A stretch of DNA of 64,000 bases from Plotosus lineatus (GCA_024760905.1 CM045734.1:37602064-37666063); one strand, 5' to 3'; positions 32,901 to 44,092 are shown, counted from the stretch's first letter. Notes: generated by a model from the sequence alone, not told the origin. Program-made: numbers and translations.

Positions 32901-35900
32901 ATGAACAGCATTCTCAGTATTGCTATGGCAGCATGACACAAATGCATATTCTTACAATCTTGTGTATGTCTTTACTTTTAACTTTCATTCTAAATAAAAA
33001 AAAAAACGCTGGCCAGCAATCGTGTGGAGGCGTGGACCAGAGAAGTGCCATTTCTTCTGGGGCAGGAGGGTCGTCCAGTGGCAGAATTAGTAGGCGACAT
33101 GTCCACAGTTAGAGTCATGACCAAAGACTGGAACGTCACAGAGAGTGCTGTGCAGTGGATCAGACAAAAAGCGACAGGTCTGCCTCAGCCCTTTGCTCTA
33201 TATCTGGGGCTGAATCTACCTCATCCATACCGCACAGACGAGCTGGGTCCCACTGCAGGAGGCTCCACATTCCGCACCTCACCCTACTGGCTCAAAAAGG
33301 CAAGTTGTTATTTAATTGCATTAATAGCCAGGTTTCCATTGAAGCGATGCACAAAACAGAATAAATATTTTAAAAATCTCTATCATACAATTGTGAATGA
33401 GCTGAATCTCCTTGAAGTGATGTGATGAGATTAAACTTGTTGCATTCAGGACTCCCTCAGCCATTTTCAGCAGTTTTTGCTATTCTAAAATAGGTACACT
33501 ATGTGTCATTTTGGGGTAGAGCTATCTTCAATTTTTGAATAACGGAGGGACGAACGGACTGATTTTGCTTCCAACTGACTCAGGATGTACTACATTACAT
33601 TAATACAATCTTTTGATTGTGTGCATAAGTAGATGTTTGGCATTGAAAACATTTCAAGGTAAAGAAAAAAAAATCACATTCTTTGAGGTCGCTCAATTTT
33701 CAGCCAATTAATTTATAACATTGGTGAACACAATAAGCAAGAAAACCTGAGGAGGTAGTAGAAATCACTAGAAATAGCCCGGGGAGATACAAATACCCCT
33801 GTCTCAGAATAAAAAGTAGTACTGGCTCCAACTTGGTGTTGCCACCACTCAAGGCATATTTCAACCGAAATTGCTGAGGGTTTACTCGAGTGTTCATACA
33901 GATCACTCTGTTTTCAGAACAGGAACATTTCGATTTGTTTATCGTGTTTTAAATGGCTGAATAAAAATACAATAACTGTTATAATCGTATTTAAAGATTA
34001 CATTTCAAAGAAATAGTCAAATGTTCTTTTAATCGTTTATCTGTTGATTCTTTCTCAAATGTGTTTGCAGTTGCTGAATCCCGTCCCACATTTCATGGAG
34101 TGAAAATTCAAAATTACAAATTACCATGATACAAATATGACAGAAAACCTCAGCAAAGCTGTTCTTATTGAGATTTATTGTCCTATTAAACACCCTTTCA
34201 CTACAATGTGTCTGTTCTCTGAAGGATTTGTGACATCTCAGGCAAACTGAGGCCTTTTTTTTTTTTTGTATATTTAAAAAAAATATACATTGAAATATAT
34301 GTGTTTTGGTTTTAATGTTTTTGGCTGCTGACTCAAATGCACTAATACTCCATTCTAATCAACCAGTCAATCTGTGAAAATATCACATGCATTACAGATG
34401 CTGCAGAGACAGATTAAGAAAAACATTCAATACTACAGTATCAGTTAGGAATTATTACTGCATGGTGCTCTACTTGTTGTTGTACTGAAATAGTAGCTTT
34501 TGAACAATATGCGTGCTCTAAACTGGTCAAATTGGGACTGTAATTTACTGTCACCTCTCTAGATTTGTTTGTTGTACAGCCACAATTTCTCTGATTAATT
34601 AAGATAAATACTTAATTTTTTTTTATCATAATGGGTGGCATGTGGTTAGCAGATCTGCCTCATACCAATAAGGTCCTGACTTTGAATCCCAGGCTGGCGA
34701 GAGCATTTTTCTGTGGAGTTTGCATGTTCCTGATTTGCTTGTATGGATTTCTTCTGGTACTGTATTTTCTTTCCTCCTGCAGTCCAAAGACATGCATGTT
34801 TGGCTAATTTGGCTTTTTCAAATTGCCAATAGGTGTAAGTGTGAATGGTTGCTTGTATGCTGTTCAAGCTATACTACGCCTTCGCCTGGAGATGGTTGAG
34901 GTAGGCTACTGCCTCCCTGTGATACTAGAAGGATTTAGCCGCTAGGAGCAAATCAATGAATGTCAGTGATACATCTTTTTATAGATTGTAGTGTATTTAA
35001 TGTTTTGTTAAGTCTGTTGGGCTTTTACACCCGAGGCTAGTGGCTCATCAGGCCATTGCTTATCCCTGGTTTTGGCAGCAGCAAGCGAATAGTTGTTCAA
35101 ATGGATGGGTTCATATGTTTAAACCACGCTATTGGTTGCACAACTCAGTTAGCATATTTGTTTATTTGTTTGTTTGTATAAATTAAATTTTATTTAATGA
35201 AAAAACCTTTAAAGCGGAGCTGGCAAGTGGAGCACCATGCTCATGGAATATAGCTTGGATGAAGCTGATTGGCTGTTCTGTTTCAATGACTCGCATGATG
35301 ACAGACAGCTATTTGAAAGGAAAAAAATTAGAAAACATGCAGAGAAAAACAAAATATGGAAGCTTGTATAGAGGTAGATCATTGTTAATTTAACAAATGC
35401 TGAAATCAGAAGCTTGACAGAGTATGAGCTCATTACACAGATACTAAAAATATTAAAACAGGGGAAACAAATGAAAGCAGAAAACATCTCATAAAAGGAA
35501 AGATGCTGAAAAGCCAACCCAGACTCAGATACCAATCAAAAAGGATGTCTACCGGGAGCTCCACTTTTAGGCAGTGCCTAATTCCGTATATAAAATATTC
35601 ACTCATTATATTGTTGAGTGTATAACATAGAACCCTACTGGTAGAATTTTACTAATATTAATGTTGTCTCAATTTCAAAGGTTTCCAAAGAGCAAGTTTC
35701 AATCCCAAAGTGGTTGCCATTTTCCCAAATGCATCCCGTTGATTATTATTCCACCTTTACCAAAAACTGCAGTGGCAACTTTTCAGAGCAGGAGATCAGA
35801 GATATCCGTGCCAGTTATTATGCAATGTGTGCCGAAACAGACAGCATGCTGGGTAAGACACTAACATTTTTAACCAGTTTTAATCTGCTGTGTTTGGTTC

Positions 35901-36341
35901 TTTGCATAGCGGCTTTTGTTGAAATCTGTTACTGTCCTTCTGGTACAGGTGAAGTGCTTGCTGCTCTCAGAGACACAGGTTTGTTAAACAACACCATTCT
36001 GCTTTTCACATCGGATCACGGGGATCTGGCCATGGAACACAGGCAGTTCTATAAGATGTCCATGTTTGAAGGCAGTTCTCACGTTCCTTTAATAATGATG
36101 GGGCCTGGAATTAAATCTGGGACTGAGATCAGTTTACCTGTCTCACTTGTAGATCTGTATCCTTCTGTACTTGGTAAATTCAATTATTTACTGTTGTGTC
36201 TAATACATTTATCGTCTCAGTGTTTCATTAAAAAGGCAAATGTGCTTTCATACATATTAATGTCCCTGTGATTTTAGATGTATAACTTCAAATTGTGAAT
36301 TGGCTTATAATTTCTTTTGTATTATTATAAATGATATACTA

Positions 36342-36415
<74 letters not shown>

Positions 36416-37159
36416 TAAAACCTCCGCTGACGAACGCTTAAGATCACGAACTTTTTTAAATTTGCGAGCATATAGTCTCTGCTGACGAACTAGTTTTCGG
36501 CGGACGAACCAAACCACGCGGTCGAAGAGCGCCACAGTGGCGGCCACGAGAAGTTGACGCACGCTCACGGCGTCACAGTTCGTCACCCCCTTTCTTTGAG
36601 TGCGGAAGTGGTTTGTGTTTGATAGACATTTTGAACCATATTGAGTGTACTTTTGCTATTATGGGACCGAAAAAGACCCCACCACAGGCGGAGAGCATTG
36701 AAAAACACAAACGAGGTGTGCGTTTGTGTGACTTAGCGTCCCAGTACCAGTACAAGGAACAAGGAAGCTATTAAGGGTGCGTGCGTGGCTAAGGGTGTTT
36801 CCAAACAGTAGGCGTTTCCAAACTCTCCTTCCAAACAGTAAGTCCCTCCCTCCCTCCTCCTCCCACTCCATTCCATCAAGCCATCAACTACCATCACAAA
36901 GGTAAATAAAACGACTTTATTATACAGTACAGTTTATTTCTTTAATTACAATACAATAGCACATTTATGATACATAAAATAAGGTATATTTTTGTGTAGT
37001 TTTAAGGCGTATTTAGTAGAAAATTATGTTTTATGGGTACCTGGGAACGGATTATTCTCATTTTAATGGTTTCTTATGGGAAATAAATGTTCGGAAGACG
37101 AACTTTTCACCTTACACACACTTTCTGGGAACCAATTATGTTCGTGAGCAGAGGTATCA

Positions 37160-37233
<74 letters not shown>

Positions 37234-39690
37234 ATTAGTAATTTAGGTTTTAAACGGCTTATTTTATTTCGAAAAGGTAATTTCCAAAGCAGCAGGAGCT
37301 TAATTTCCCTGTCTACACTTGTAATCTCCAAAATATCTCAGAAGAAACACAAGTTTTCAGTCGTCTCATGCAAACATCAGGTACTACAAGAAATTAGCTT
37401 TGCCTCCAGCCTAAATTCAGCTGTGCTGCTCTTCTTCTCTTCTGTAAAGTTAGGGTTGGTAAATTTTTCGCTGTGTATACAGAAAATGTCATATTGATTG
37501 AAATGGTCCCCAGCAACAATCAATAAATTACCCGAAAAAAAAGTCCAGAAAAGTCCTGTTATTGGCCCCCACTGGAATCCCCTGAAAAACCAACTAATCA
37601 CTGCTTCGTTCTCAGCTGGGAAATATCCAATCAAATGCTCCCGTGTCTCCCTGCTTGTGCATGACCCTACTATATACAAATCTGCAGTCAAAGTGTATCA
37701 CCGTCACCATAGCTTTAACAATAAAAGGTGTTTACTTCCTAATAAATAAGACATAGCTGAATGAATGTGTTTTGGGGGGTGTCTTTGAAAGGGTTTCCTA
37801 GGTCAGGTGGGTATACAGGTTTAGCTGTAGCCCTAAAGAGATTCTACTTTTAAAATGTTCTTGCTTTCCAGAGTATTAACGCCAGTTTTAAAAGGATAGC
37901 ATATACAAGGCATGATGATACAGCATATACAGTACCTGGCTTTTAGTGGTAAGGAATGGGGTCTCTTGGGAGAAAGGCTAGTCAATACTTTCACGTATTG
38001 CCATTTCACATTGTTCATGCTATTCTACAACCAAGACCAGCAATACCTGTTCAGTCATGGACCATTCACTACAGTATATTGTTAGATCATAGACTTGGTC
38101 CTTCATCAGCTGATACATTAGTTTTTTTTTAGGGTAGTACATTTATACACCGATTTCTGCATGTAATATCAGTGAAGTAAAGCAAATGTTCAAAATCAAA
38201 AGTAAAACAGGAATCAGGCTGCAACTAGCACTCATTTATCTGAAACTGGATATATGAAAATCAGTTGCCTGACCTTCAAGTGTCCAGTGACAGTGAGTCT
38301 TTTTTTTACTGTAGCCTCAGCTTCCTGTTCTTGCTTGACAGGTGAATAACCTTAAATATCAGTCATGTCACCAAAAAAGCTGTATGGCAGCAACAACTAT
38401 GCCATATACAAAGTCACTAAGATCAGCTTCTCCCACGCTAGTGCTTAAACTAAATATTACATGTGACCTGTATCTGCATGATTTTAAGCACAGCTACTGC
38501 AACATGATTATGATAAGATAACTGTATGAGGGGACACCTCACCATTCTACTCACCCTGTATAGCTATTCCGAAATACCTGGAATCACACGTGTAGGATGT
38601 TTCTATATGCTGTAAAACCATTACTACCATTTCCCTTCACGTGACCTAAGAGGACCAAACCTGTTACAGCATACAAAGTGAGATTCCTGAGGCCATGGTT
38701 CACCAGGATTGGACTACAGCAAGAATTTGGCTCAACCCTAATTTTCCTACCTGACCATCTAAACATTGACGAGACATTCCAGATTTTGTCTGAAGATAAA
38801 ACTTGCGAGTAGATTTTCAGAAACAACATTCGTGATACCCTACTAGAGGAACTCTAGGGGACTGCACAGATCTCAACTTCAATGCGACTGACAGGAAGCC
38901 TGACCTCAGTAATGGTCTCGAAGCTGAATGGGCACATTCCGACAGTGTCAACACACTGGTCTTATGATCTAATGTTTATATTTCAACAATATATATGTTC
39001 AGTAAAATAAGAAGTTTTTATACAAAGGAGTGAATTAGATGTGGCTTCTGCTTTGCTGAAATGAAAACCTGCACCTCATTCAGATTTACATACTCCTACT
39101 CTATCCTAACTGACTCAATTTGTGATGGACTTAAAATGTACAAAATGTACAGTGCAATACAGTGCCTTGTAGTATAACATACTATGTTAACATTGTATGT
39201 GTGTCAGACTTTGCAGGTCTCTCGATACCACATGGATTGAGTGGTCACTCTCTGGCCCCCCTAACCTCACAGGCTAATAAGCAGTCCACTGAACCTCACC
39301 CTGACTGGATAATCAGTGAATACCATGGCTGCAATGCTAATGCTTCCGTTTATATGGTGAGGATGGATAAGTGGAAGTTCATCACGTATTCAGATGGATT
39401 GAGTGTCCCACCACAACTATTTGGTGAGCCATTGTTCATATTTAAAGAAAAACACTGGATTGGACATAAAGCAAGGAGAATCATTTACAAGTATTGCAAT
39501 TGTTACATAATTATTTACCAAAGAAAAGGTGAATATCACTCACCATCAAGGGGAGTAATCACCAATATTCACTGAGCCTAAGGTAAATAATTGTTTAAAA
39601 GTATATATTCCAAAGGAACATAACAAAAGGTTACTAACAACAATGATCTAGGTTAACTATTTTAAGGTGTAGTGCAGTGTATTGTTTAGA

Positions 39691-39748
<58 letters not shown>

Positions 39749-40519
39749 TTTACATATCCTCCCCTGTGCTTACGTGGGTCTCCTCCGGGTACTGTTTTTC
39801 TCCCTCAGACCTAAGACATGCACTTGAGGTTAACTGACTATTCTAAATTGGCCTTAGGTGTGAGAGTGAATGCTTGTGTGTTGCCCTGCAATGTTATTAT
39901 GAGCTATTCAGGGTGTACTCTGCCTTCAGTCAGTGTCGGCTGAGATGAAACTGAGGTTTTTGTACTCCCATACTGGACTTCCGTTTTTGCAGGCTGGACT
40001 ATGTATATTATCACGAGATACCAAACAAATCAGATTATGCCTTGTTCCTGTAGTATATATCCATTAGCAGTAACTTATCCAGAAATTCTGATGTGACTAA
40101 CAGTGAATAGAAGCTACATATTAGTCATGAGGAATAGCATTGTGGAAATAGACTTTTCTCCTTTGACATTATTGGCAGATAACAAATTAAGACTGTAAAT
40201 GATAATATTTCACCAGCATCAGTGCTCTTTTATCTTTCCCTAATCAGACCTGTCTAAAGATGCCGCTGAGCTGAAGAACGTGGCGTCCCATTACCCTTTT
40301 GTGAGTCAGTATCTGGACAAGCTACTGCGCTCAGTGGTGGATTACCCTACCGTCACAGAGGCCGTCCGACAGTACAACAAGCAGCAGTTTCTGCAGTGGA
40401 AACAGAGACTTGGGAACAATTACACACATGTCATTGCCAACCTGCGCTGGCATGTGGACTGGCAAAAGAATGCACATCAGAACGAGAAGGCCATCGAGGA
40501 CTGGCTTGAGAGGTTATAA
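20987..40519 (+). CDS. arsk: Arylsulfatase K, complete, 8 exons
   Basis: ARSK is a lysosomal sulfatase; the mammalian enzyme removes 2-O-sulfate from glucuronate in glycosaminoglycans. Exons: 20987-21088, 27160-27289, 27461-27620, 33017-33299, 35681-35852, 35949-36173, 39208-39423, 40248-40519, giving 519 residues (human about 536). Residues 1-20 form a signal peptide with core FPAFLLQVLCLYL. Asp32 in VMSDAF fits the metal site. Residues 72-76 are CCPSR, the C-X-P-S-R motif whose first Cys becomes formylglycine. GKLDYTSG follows, and TSDHGD near 303-308 gives the Asp/His metal ligands. The C-terminus has IANLRWHVDWQ. The intron after 33299 starts with GC (AAG then GCAAGT) instead of GT. The start chosen is the first ATG giving a signal peptide. 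Intron 1 (6.1 kb) holds a full LINE-A; intron 3 a hAT nest. Confidence 0.95.
21275..21302. repeat. GT microsatellite
   Basis: Short pure GT run in arsk intron 1, just upstream of the LINE-A insertion. Confidence 0.9.
21364..24525 (+). mobile_element. LINE-A (RTE-like), full length, 17-bp TSD
   Basis: GTGTACGAGAATTATGT flanks the element exactly at 21347-21363 and 24526-24542. The element is 3,162 bp: a 5' untranslated region with AGGAAGGGCATCCGACG, endonuclease, reverse transcriptase, and a 3' end CTGTGGCGACCCCTGAAGGG, then GCCGAAAG and an AAG tail. It lies in arsk intron 1 in the sense direction. The perfect TSD points to a recent insertion. Confidence 0.95.
21489..24486 (+). pseudogene. 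LINE-A endonuclease-reverse transcriptase, frameshifted
   Basis: This encodes the single polyprotein of an RTE-like LINE. The endonuclease (21489-22190) has LRVGTLNVGTM, CVQETRWKG with the catalytic Glu, and VVIGADFNGHVG with Asp and Asn; it continues in another frame at 22184-22378 (VDYILCRR). The reverse transcriptase (22335-24038) has [29 protein letters not shown] (motif A), [13 protein letters not shown] (motif B) and [12 protein letters not shown] (motif C, where the related copy near 52720 has FADD). The C-terminus continues in a third frame at 23983-24486 ([22 protein letters not shown]). Three frame breaks and the Ala-to-Glu change next to the catalytic DD suggest it is inactive. Confidence 0.88.
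24543..25092. other. arsk intron 1 with hAT end fragment
   Basis: At 24981-25014 the sequence GTGCCACAGAAAATAATTGC, ending in AAGCACTG, resembles the reverse complement of the left end of the hAT at 54724. The matching other end was not found. The rest is unrecognised. Confidence 0.4.
25093..25368 (-). mobile_element. SINE-C, tRNA-derived
   Basis: On the minus strand it starts GGGGCTGGTGGCGTAGTGGT (A-box) and has GAGTTCGAATCCCACTGAG (B-box), then a body ending in AAAAACCCACCAGACTT. A related fragment lies at 35010-35105. The anticodon region does not fold convincingly, so it is a SINE head and not a tRNA gene. Confidence 0.7.
25369..26441. other. arsk intron 1, nothing recognised
   Basis: AT-rich sequence with GT/AT simple runs at 25380-25425. 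No gene or clear element is seen. Confidence 0.5.
26454..26686 (-). mobile_element. SINE-A/B chimera, 5' truncated, 12-bp TSD
   Basis: CAGTAAAGCTTT flanks it at 26442-26453 and 26687-26698. On the minus strand, SINE-A body (ATCAAAGGCCGGCC, AAGAGTAGGCTGCAAAG in the consensus) joins a SINE-B tail (CTGTCCAGGGTGTACTCTGC, then GACCCTAATTAGGATCAAG). The junction matches the copy at 47548. Confidence 0.85.
29007..29356 (+). mobile_element. SINE-A, full length, reference copy
   Basis: Order along the copy: tRNA-like head (A-box TGGTCTAGTGGT, B-box GGTTCGAGTCCC), a middle part (GGTTATCAAAG, GTGAGAGGCATGTAAAAG), about 60 bp resembling the LINE-A 5' region (GGAAGGGCATCCGACGTTAA), and about 45 bp of LINE-A 3' end (GATTCGCTGTGGCGACTCCC, GCCGAAAGGAAGAC) with a GACA tail. 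It carries internal RNA polymerase III boxes and presumably relies on LINE-A proteins. Confidence 0.92.
29384..30164 (-). mobile_element. Tigger/pogo-like element, copy 2
   Basis: 781 bp, ends CAGTGATACCTCTGCTCACG and (reverse-complemented) CAGTCAAACCTCGGCTGACG, inserted in a TA array. The minus strand encodes the same MGPKKTPPQAEIIEKHERG helix-turn-helix remnant with a short deletion (SQYQYTKSTTILKNKEAIK). Confidence 0.85.
30494..30568 (-). other. tRNA-like relic
   Basis: On the minus strand GCTCAGTCGGTCGAGC forms a D-arm, and GGTCGGAGTCCGAATCCGAC forms most of a T-arm. The anticodon arm (GTCCGCTTTATCCTCCGGAA) does not pair properly. It is either a decayed tRNA pseudogene or the head of another SINE family. 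Confidence 0.4.
31020..31154 (+). CDS. Small ORF, 44 residues, basic, unknown
   Basis: The frame starts MAPKRSRSKQPTLNNMWKR and ends GKKVLCDV-stop. It lies in arsk intron 3 in the sense direction. Upstream, around 30890-30940, is a less AT-rich stretch with AATCCGCCATTT and TCCCATGATGC. The start resembles lysine/arginine-rich N-termini of domesticated or active DNA transposases, but I do not recognise the family. A possible splice donor (ATCGGTAAAA) could make it a first exon. It may equally be chance. Confidence 0.25.
   Translation: MAPKRSRSKQPTLNNMWKRLKTDDFTVSETSVSREIGKKVLCDV
31613..31959 (+). mobile_element. SINE-A, full length, 20-bp TSD
   Basis: GACTTATCAATATCCTCCTT flanks the copy exactly at 31593-31612 and 31960-31979. 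Head, body and LINE-A-like tail are as in the 29007 copy. Confidence 0.95.
31980..33016. other. arsk intron 3, 3' part
   Basis: Mostly unrecognised. At 32594-32618, CAGCCATGACA and TGTCATGGCTG form perfect 11-bp inverted arms around AGC. No gene is seen before arsk exon 4. Confidence 0.5.
33300..34627. other. arsk intron 4 (GC-AG), 5' part, nothing recognised
   Basis: The intron opens GCAAGT after AAG at 33299. The sequence is AT-rich, with no element recognised. Confidence 0.5.
34628..34955 (+). mobile_element. SINE-B, degraded
   Basis: Shows GGCATGTGGTTAGCAGATCT, GAGTTTGCATGTTCC, CAGTCCAAAGACATGCA and a degraded 3' end (GGATTTAGCCGCTAGGAGCA). Divergence from the other copies suggests an old insertion in arsk intron 4. 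Confidence 0.65.
35010..35105 (-). repeat. SINE-C tail fragment
   Basis: AGTCTGTTGGGCTTTTACAC, followed by GGCTCATCAGGCC, matches 25095-25170 in the same orientation. Confidence 0.6.
35106..35680. other. arsk intron 4, 3' part, nothing recognised
   Basis: No gene or mobile element is recognised between the SINE-C fragment and arsk exon 5. Confidence 0.45.
36342..36412. repeat. TA microsatellite, left of Tigger copy 3
   Basis: About 35 TA units; a second array of the same unit resumes at 37163-37231 after the Tigger element, so one array was split by the insertion. Confidence 0.95.
36413..37162 (+). mobile_element. Tigger/pogo-like element, copy 3
   Basis: 750 bp, opposite in orientation to copies 1 and 2, with CAGTAAAACCTCCGCTGACG on the left and GAGCAGAGGTATCACTG on the right. 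The plus strand at 36661 encodes MGPKKTPPQAESIEKHKRG, then breaks in frame before the end of the helix-turn-helix. It lies in arsk intron 6, within a split TA array. Confidence 0.85.
37232..39207. other. arsk intron 6, 3' part, nothing recognised
   Basis: Nearly 2 kb without a recognised element or gene on either strand. Frames here are short and lack domain features. Confidence 0.5.
39690..39960 (+). mobile_element. GT microsatellite followed by 5'-truncated SINE-B
   Basis: A GT array (39690-39743) runs into the SINE-B body (CTGTGCTTACGTGGGTCTCC) and a partial tail (GGGTGTACTCTGCC). It lies in arsk intron 7. Confidence 0.65.
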
Positions 40520-40966
40520 TGATCTAATATTAAGCATAAGTGGACTTAAGCCACATTTCTTGATCCTCCATTCATGTATTACTTGGAGTGTACCATGTCC
40601 CATTCTTCCCTGACGAGGACCCGCATTCAACTATGCAAAAGCAAAACATATTTTTATATTTGATGGGAACATGGACAGACATTTTGCTCCATTACTCAGA
40701 ACTGCAAAAACATTGATTATCCCACATATGCTTGGTGTCATCATCAGCTGTGTTTCAGCAAGACAGAGAACAAGAAGTCTTACTTTTCTTTAACTTAAGT
40801 GAGAGTAAATGGTTTGCAAAATGTAGAGTCAGTCACTTAAAGCAGTTTTTAAGGCTCTGGCATGTTGTCAAGCCTATCTAGCTTTTAAACATAAATTGTT
40901 GAAACTATTGACCTCCCGGGACCAGACCTGCACACATTCAAATTTCTAAATTGTAAATCCTGAATG

Positions 40967-41048
<82 letters not shown>

Positions 41049-41319
41049 GAACAAATGGATTGATTTATTGGTCATTTTGTGGTTTTGCTGTTACTTGTTC
41101 CTTGTTTTATCGCTGATAGCAAAAACAACAATAAGATTCAGATTCATAATGGTGGATGTGTAACTTTACTATAGCCCACGCAAAACTTAACTTCCATGAA
41201 CTAACCACATATGCACACCTGGTGAACTAACACCATTAATTCACTAATACATTTACACACTAAATGAAACCTAACAGCACAATGTATGATATATTATAAA
41301 TCCATTATTTTTAATGCAT
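40520..41319. other. arsk 3' flank with TA microsatellite
   Basis: It includes the likely arsk 3' untranslated region and a TA array at 40973-41045. No gene is recognised. Confidence 0.5.
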
Positions 41320-41333
41320 TGTAATTTAAATAA

Positions 41334-41636
41334 GGGCAGTGGTGACCTCACGGCCAGGTGCTGGATAACTGATCCCAAGGATGGGGGTTCAAGCCCCACT
41401 CTTATAAAGTTGTAACTGCTGTCCATCCAGTGCAGTTAACTGGGTGATCAAAGGGTGGCCATGTCTCTCACTGTCTATGGTGAGAGGCATGTAAAGGAAC
41501 CGTTGCTGACATTTATCAAGAGTAGGCTGGATAGTTGTCAGCATGTTTCTGCCCTTGCCCAGAGTCGGCTGAGATGGAGGCATGCCTACCCGTGACCTTA
41601 ATTAGGATTAAGTCCTTCAGAAAATTAACAAATGAA
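41334..41636 (+). mobile_element. SINE-A/B chimera, 14-bp TSD
   Basis: TGTAATTTAAATAA flanks it at 41320-41333 and 41637-41650. It has a SINE-A head and body and a SINE-B tail (CAGAGTCGGCTGAGATGG, CTTAATTAGGATTAAG, AATGAATG). The first part of the SINE-B tail is deleted in this copy. Confidence 0.85.
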
Positions 41637-41854
41637 TGTAATTTAAATAAAATATTTACAGTACAATATGCAAATAAATTATTTCTACTGTGTTATTTCT
41701 TATTGTCTGTAGCTTTTTTAAATAGATAGATTTTTTTTCTTTTGGCAATGTGTTTATTTTAATTTACATTAATTCATCCTAACTGTGTATAAAACTGTTT
41801 TTGTTTTTTGTAATGAATTTAGTAAAATTGATGTACAAGTGTCCATGGATGTCC

Positions 41855-42025
41855 AGTGTAGCGATGAATCAGTGGTTAGAAGTCTGGGTTTCTGAGCCAA
41901 AAGGCAGGGCTTTAAGCCCTAGTACCACCAACCTGCCACTGTTGGGCTCTTGAATCAGATCTTAAACCGTTAATTGGTCTGTTGTATAAAAATCATGAAT
42001 GTAAGTCACCTCTATTTGCTGAATG
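41855..42025 (+). mobile_element. Degraded tRNA-headed SINE (fourth type)
   Basis: Contains CAGTGGTTAGAAGTCTGG, GGGCTTTAAGCCCTAG and TGCCACTGTTGGGCTCTTGA, a pattern common in fish SINEs. Heavily decayed; no second copy is in the window. Confidence 0.45.
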
Positions 42026-43342
42026 CTGTAAATATTCTTTTTGTAACCTGTAGGCCAACTGTCATTTCATGACTACCAACAAAAGTCATTCTGTTTTAAT
42101 AGTTTACAAGTGTTTATGGGCCGAAACATTCAGATTGACCAAAGATGATCGAAAGATTCAGTGAACCAAATGTTGTTGATTTTTCAGCACAGTCTCTCCT
42201 GTGGTCTACACAGTTCTTCCATCAGTGATGCTGAGTTTGAATCTCTTTGGTATCGAGGCTCTCATCCTGATGGTCAAAACATTACTCCTTCTTATTTAGC
42301 CTATGAACTTTTTAGCTCACTCTTGCCACCAGAAATAGTACAGAGTGGGCTAAAGAGAAACAATCATGAAGTGTGGATGATAATTAGATGAAAACAATGA
42401 ATCACAATTTTGTATTGGTGAAATAGGTGATGCTGGAGTGGCTGTCTGGTGCTGTTTTAATGAAACATATAAAGATGACCCCCAGAATAAAAACAATAAT
42501 TTATGATATGAAGTTAGAGGGAAGATACCAGTCACTACCTCAATAGTCAGAGCAGAGGTATACCCTAATTCTTTTCCTATTCAATAATAGATTTGAAAAT
42601 CAGTTGTCATTTTTCAAGAGCCTTATATATCTTGCCATAAAGCAAAACATGCCTACAGTTATTCTTAAGAAAAGGGCAGATTAACTCTAACAAAATCAGC
42701 AAACAGTCCAGACTTTCATTCGTTTGCCAAATCATTTACAGTAAAACTACGAGAATTAAAGGAAAGTTGAAGTGAAGACTGGGAAAAGGCCGGGTACATC
42801 CTGAACAGCTCACTGGTCAACTGTAAGGCAACACACAGTCACAATCAGGAGCAATTTGGAACAGTCAATTAGTCTAAAGTGAGCTGTCCAGGGTGCACTC
42901 TCCCTCGCCCAGAGTCAGTAGATATGGGCACCAGTGTCCCTGCAACCCTAATCAGGATTAAGCGGCTCAAAAATGAATGAACATTTAGTCAAATGTGCAT
43001 GTTGTTGGACTGTGGTCGGAAATTGGAGTGTAACAGAAGAATATAATACTGAGGTCTTGACTGAATTATTTAGATTTTCCCATTACATGAAGCAAAGAGG
43101 CACTGAGCTTGACATTACGCCTTAATTTACACGCACATGTTAAATCCATTTAGGCTAATGGGCTATCAGGAGCAAATGTTTCGATTGCCTAAATGTTTGG
43201 CATCATTTTCAGTCATTTTTCTAGTTGTATAAAGGCACAGTAAACAAAATGAACTTCAGCCCTGTACAAAGTAGAAGTCTTGAACAATATGCCAATAATG
43301 TTATAGTTTGGTTGTAAATTGATATTTTGTCTAGAAAATCTG
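42026..43342. other. Intergenic with scattered SINE-B scraps
   Basis: A decayed SINE-B-like piece lies at about 42780-42985 (GAGCTGTCCAGGGTGCACTC, CCCTAATCAGGATTAAGCGG). Nothing else is recognised. Confidence 0.5.
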
Positions 43343-43625
43343 GCAGCATGGCAGTGTCGTGGTTAGCATGTCCGCCTCACAGCACCGTGCGATTAAGTTT
43401 CCATGTTCTCTCTGTGTTTGTGTAGGTTTCCACAGGGTATTTCCAGGTTCCTTCCAAAGGGCGAGACATGTACATTAGACTAATTGACTGTGTTGCTGTG
43501 AATGGTTGTCTGGCTGACCCTGCAATGATCTGGGGAATTGTTCAGCATGCACCTGACCTTCTCCCTGAGTCAGCTGAGCTGGGCACCAACCTACTTGTGA
43601 CCCTAGTAGGATAAATTGGTTGGGC
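43343..43625 (+). mobile_element. SINE-B, degraded
   Basis: The head GGCAGCATGGCAGTGTCGTG, the text TCCGCCTCACAGCA, a body and a tail GACCCTAGTAGGATAAATTG are visible; the B-box region is deleted. Confidence 0.65.
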
Positions 43626-44092
43626 CAATGAATGAATTAATAAAATCGATGGAGCAGGCTTAAATGTATGTCGAACTATGACTTCAGCTGCAGTTAACTT
43701 TTATATTTTGTTCAGGAGATGATTTTTAATGGAATACAGTACTATCCATTTTCATTGGATGATTGTTTAGTTTACGTATCAAAAAATCATTGGTGTTTTG
43801 CCGTTCCAGAATTCGAGATAAAATTTATTAGGATGCACCTTCCTTTTATAAATTACCCAGATTTATTTTGTAATTAAAACTGAAAATTTTAAACTTTCGA
43901 TCAAGGGGAAACACTTGGTTCACCCTGTTATTAGTGTATTTGTCCGTGTTCTCTTTGTAGAAGTGCATTGATGGAATGATGAAGCTTAAAGTACAGTAGC
44001 TCATGATGTTGGAGAGGAAATCATCAAACCTGGATGCCCTATGGGCGGGCAAAGGTTTAGCACTAAGTATAATAAAACTAAATTATATTTCG

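Noticed and set aside
36300..37238. Ile-Tyr repeat frames
   Set aside because: They are translations of TA arrays around the Tigger-like element.
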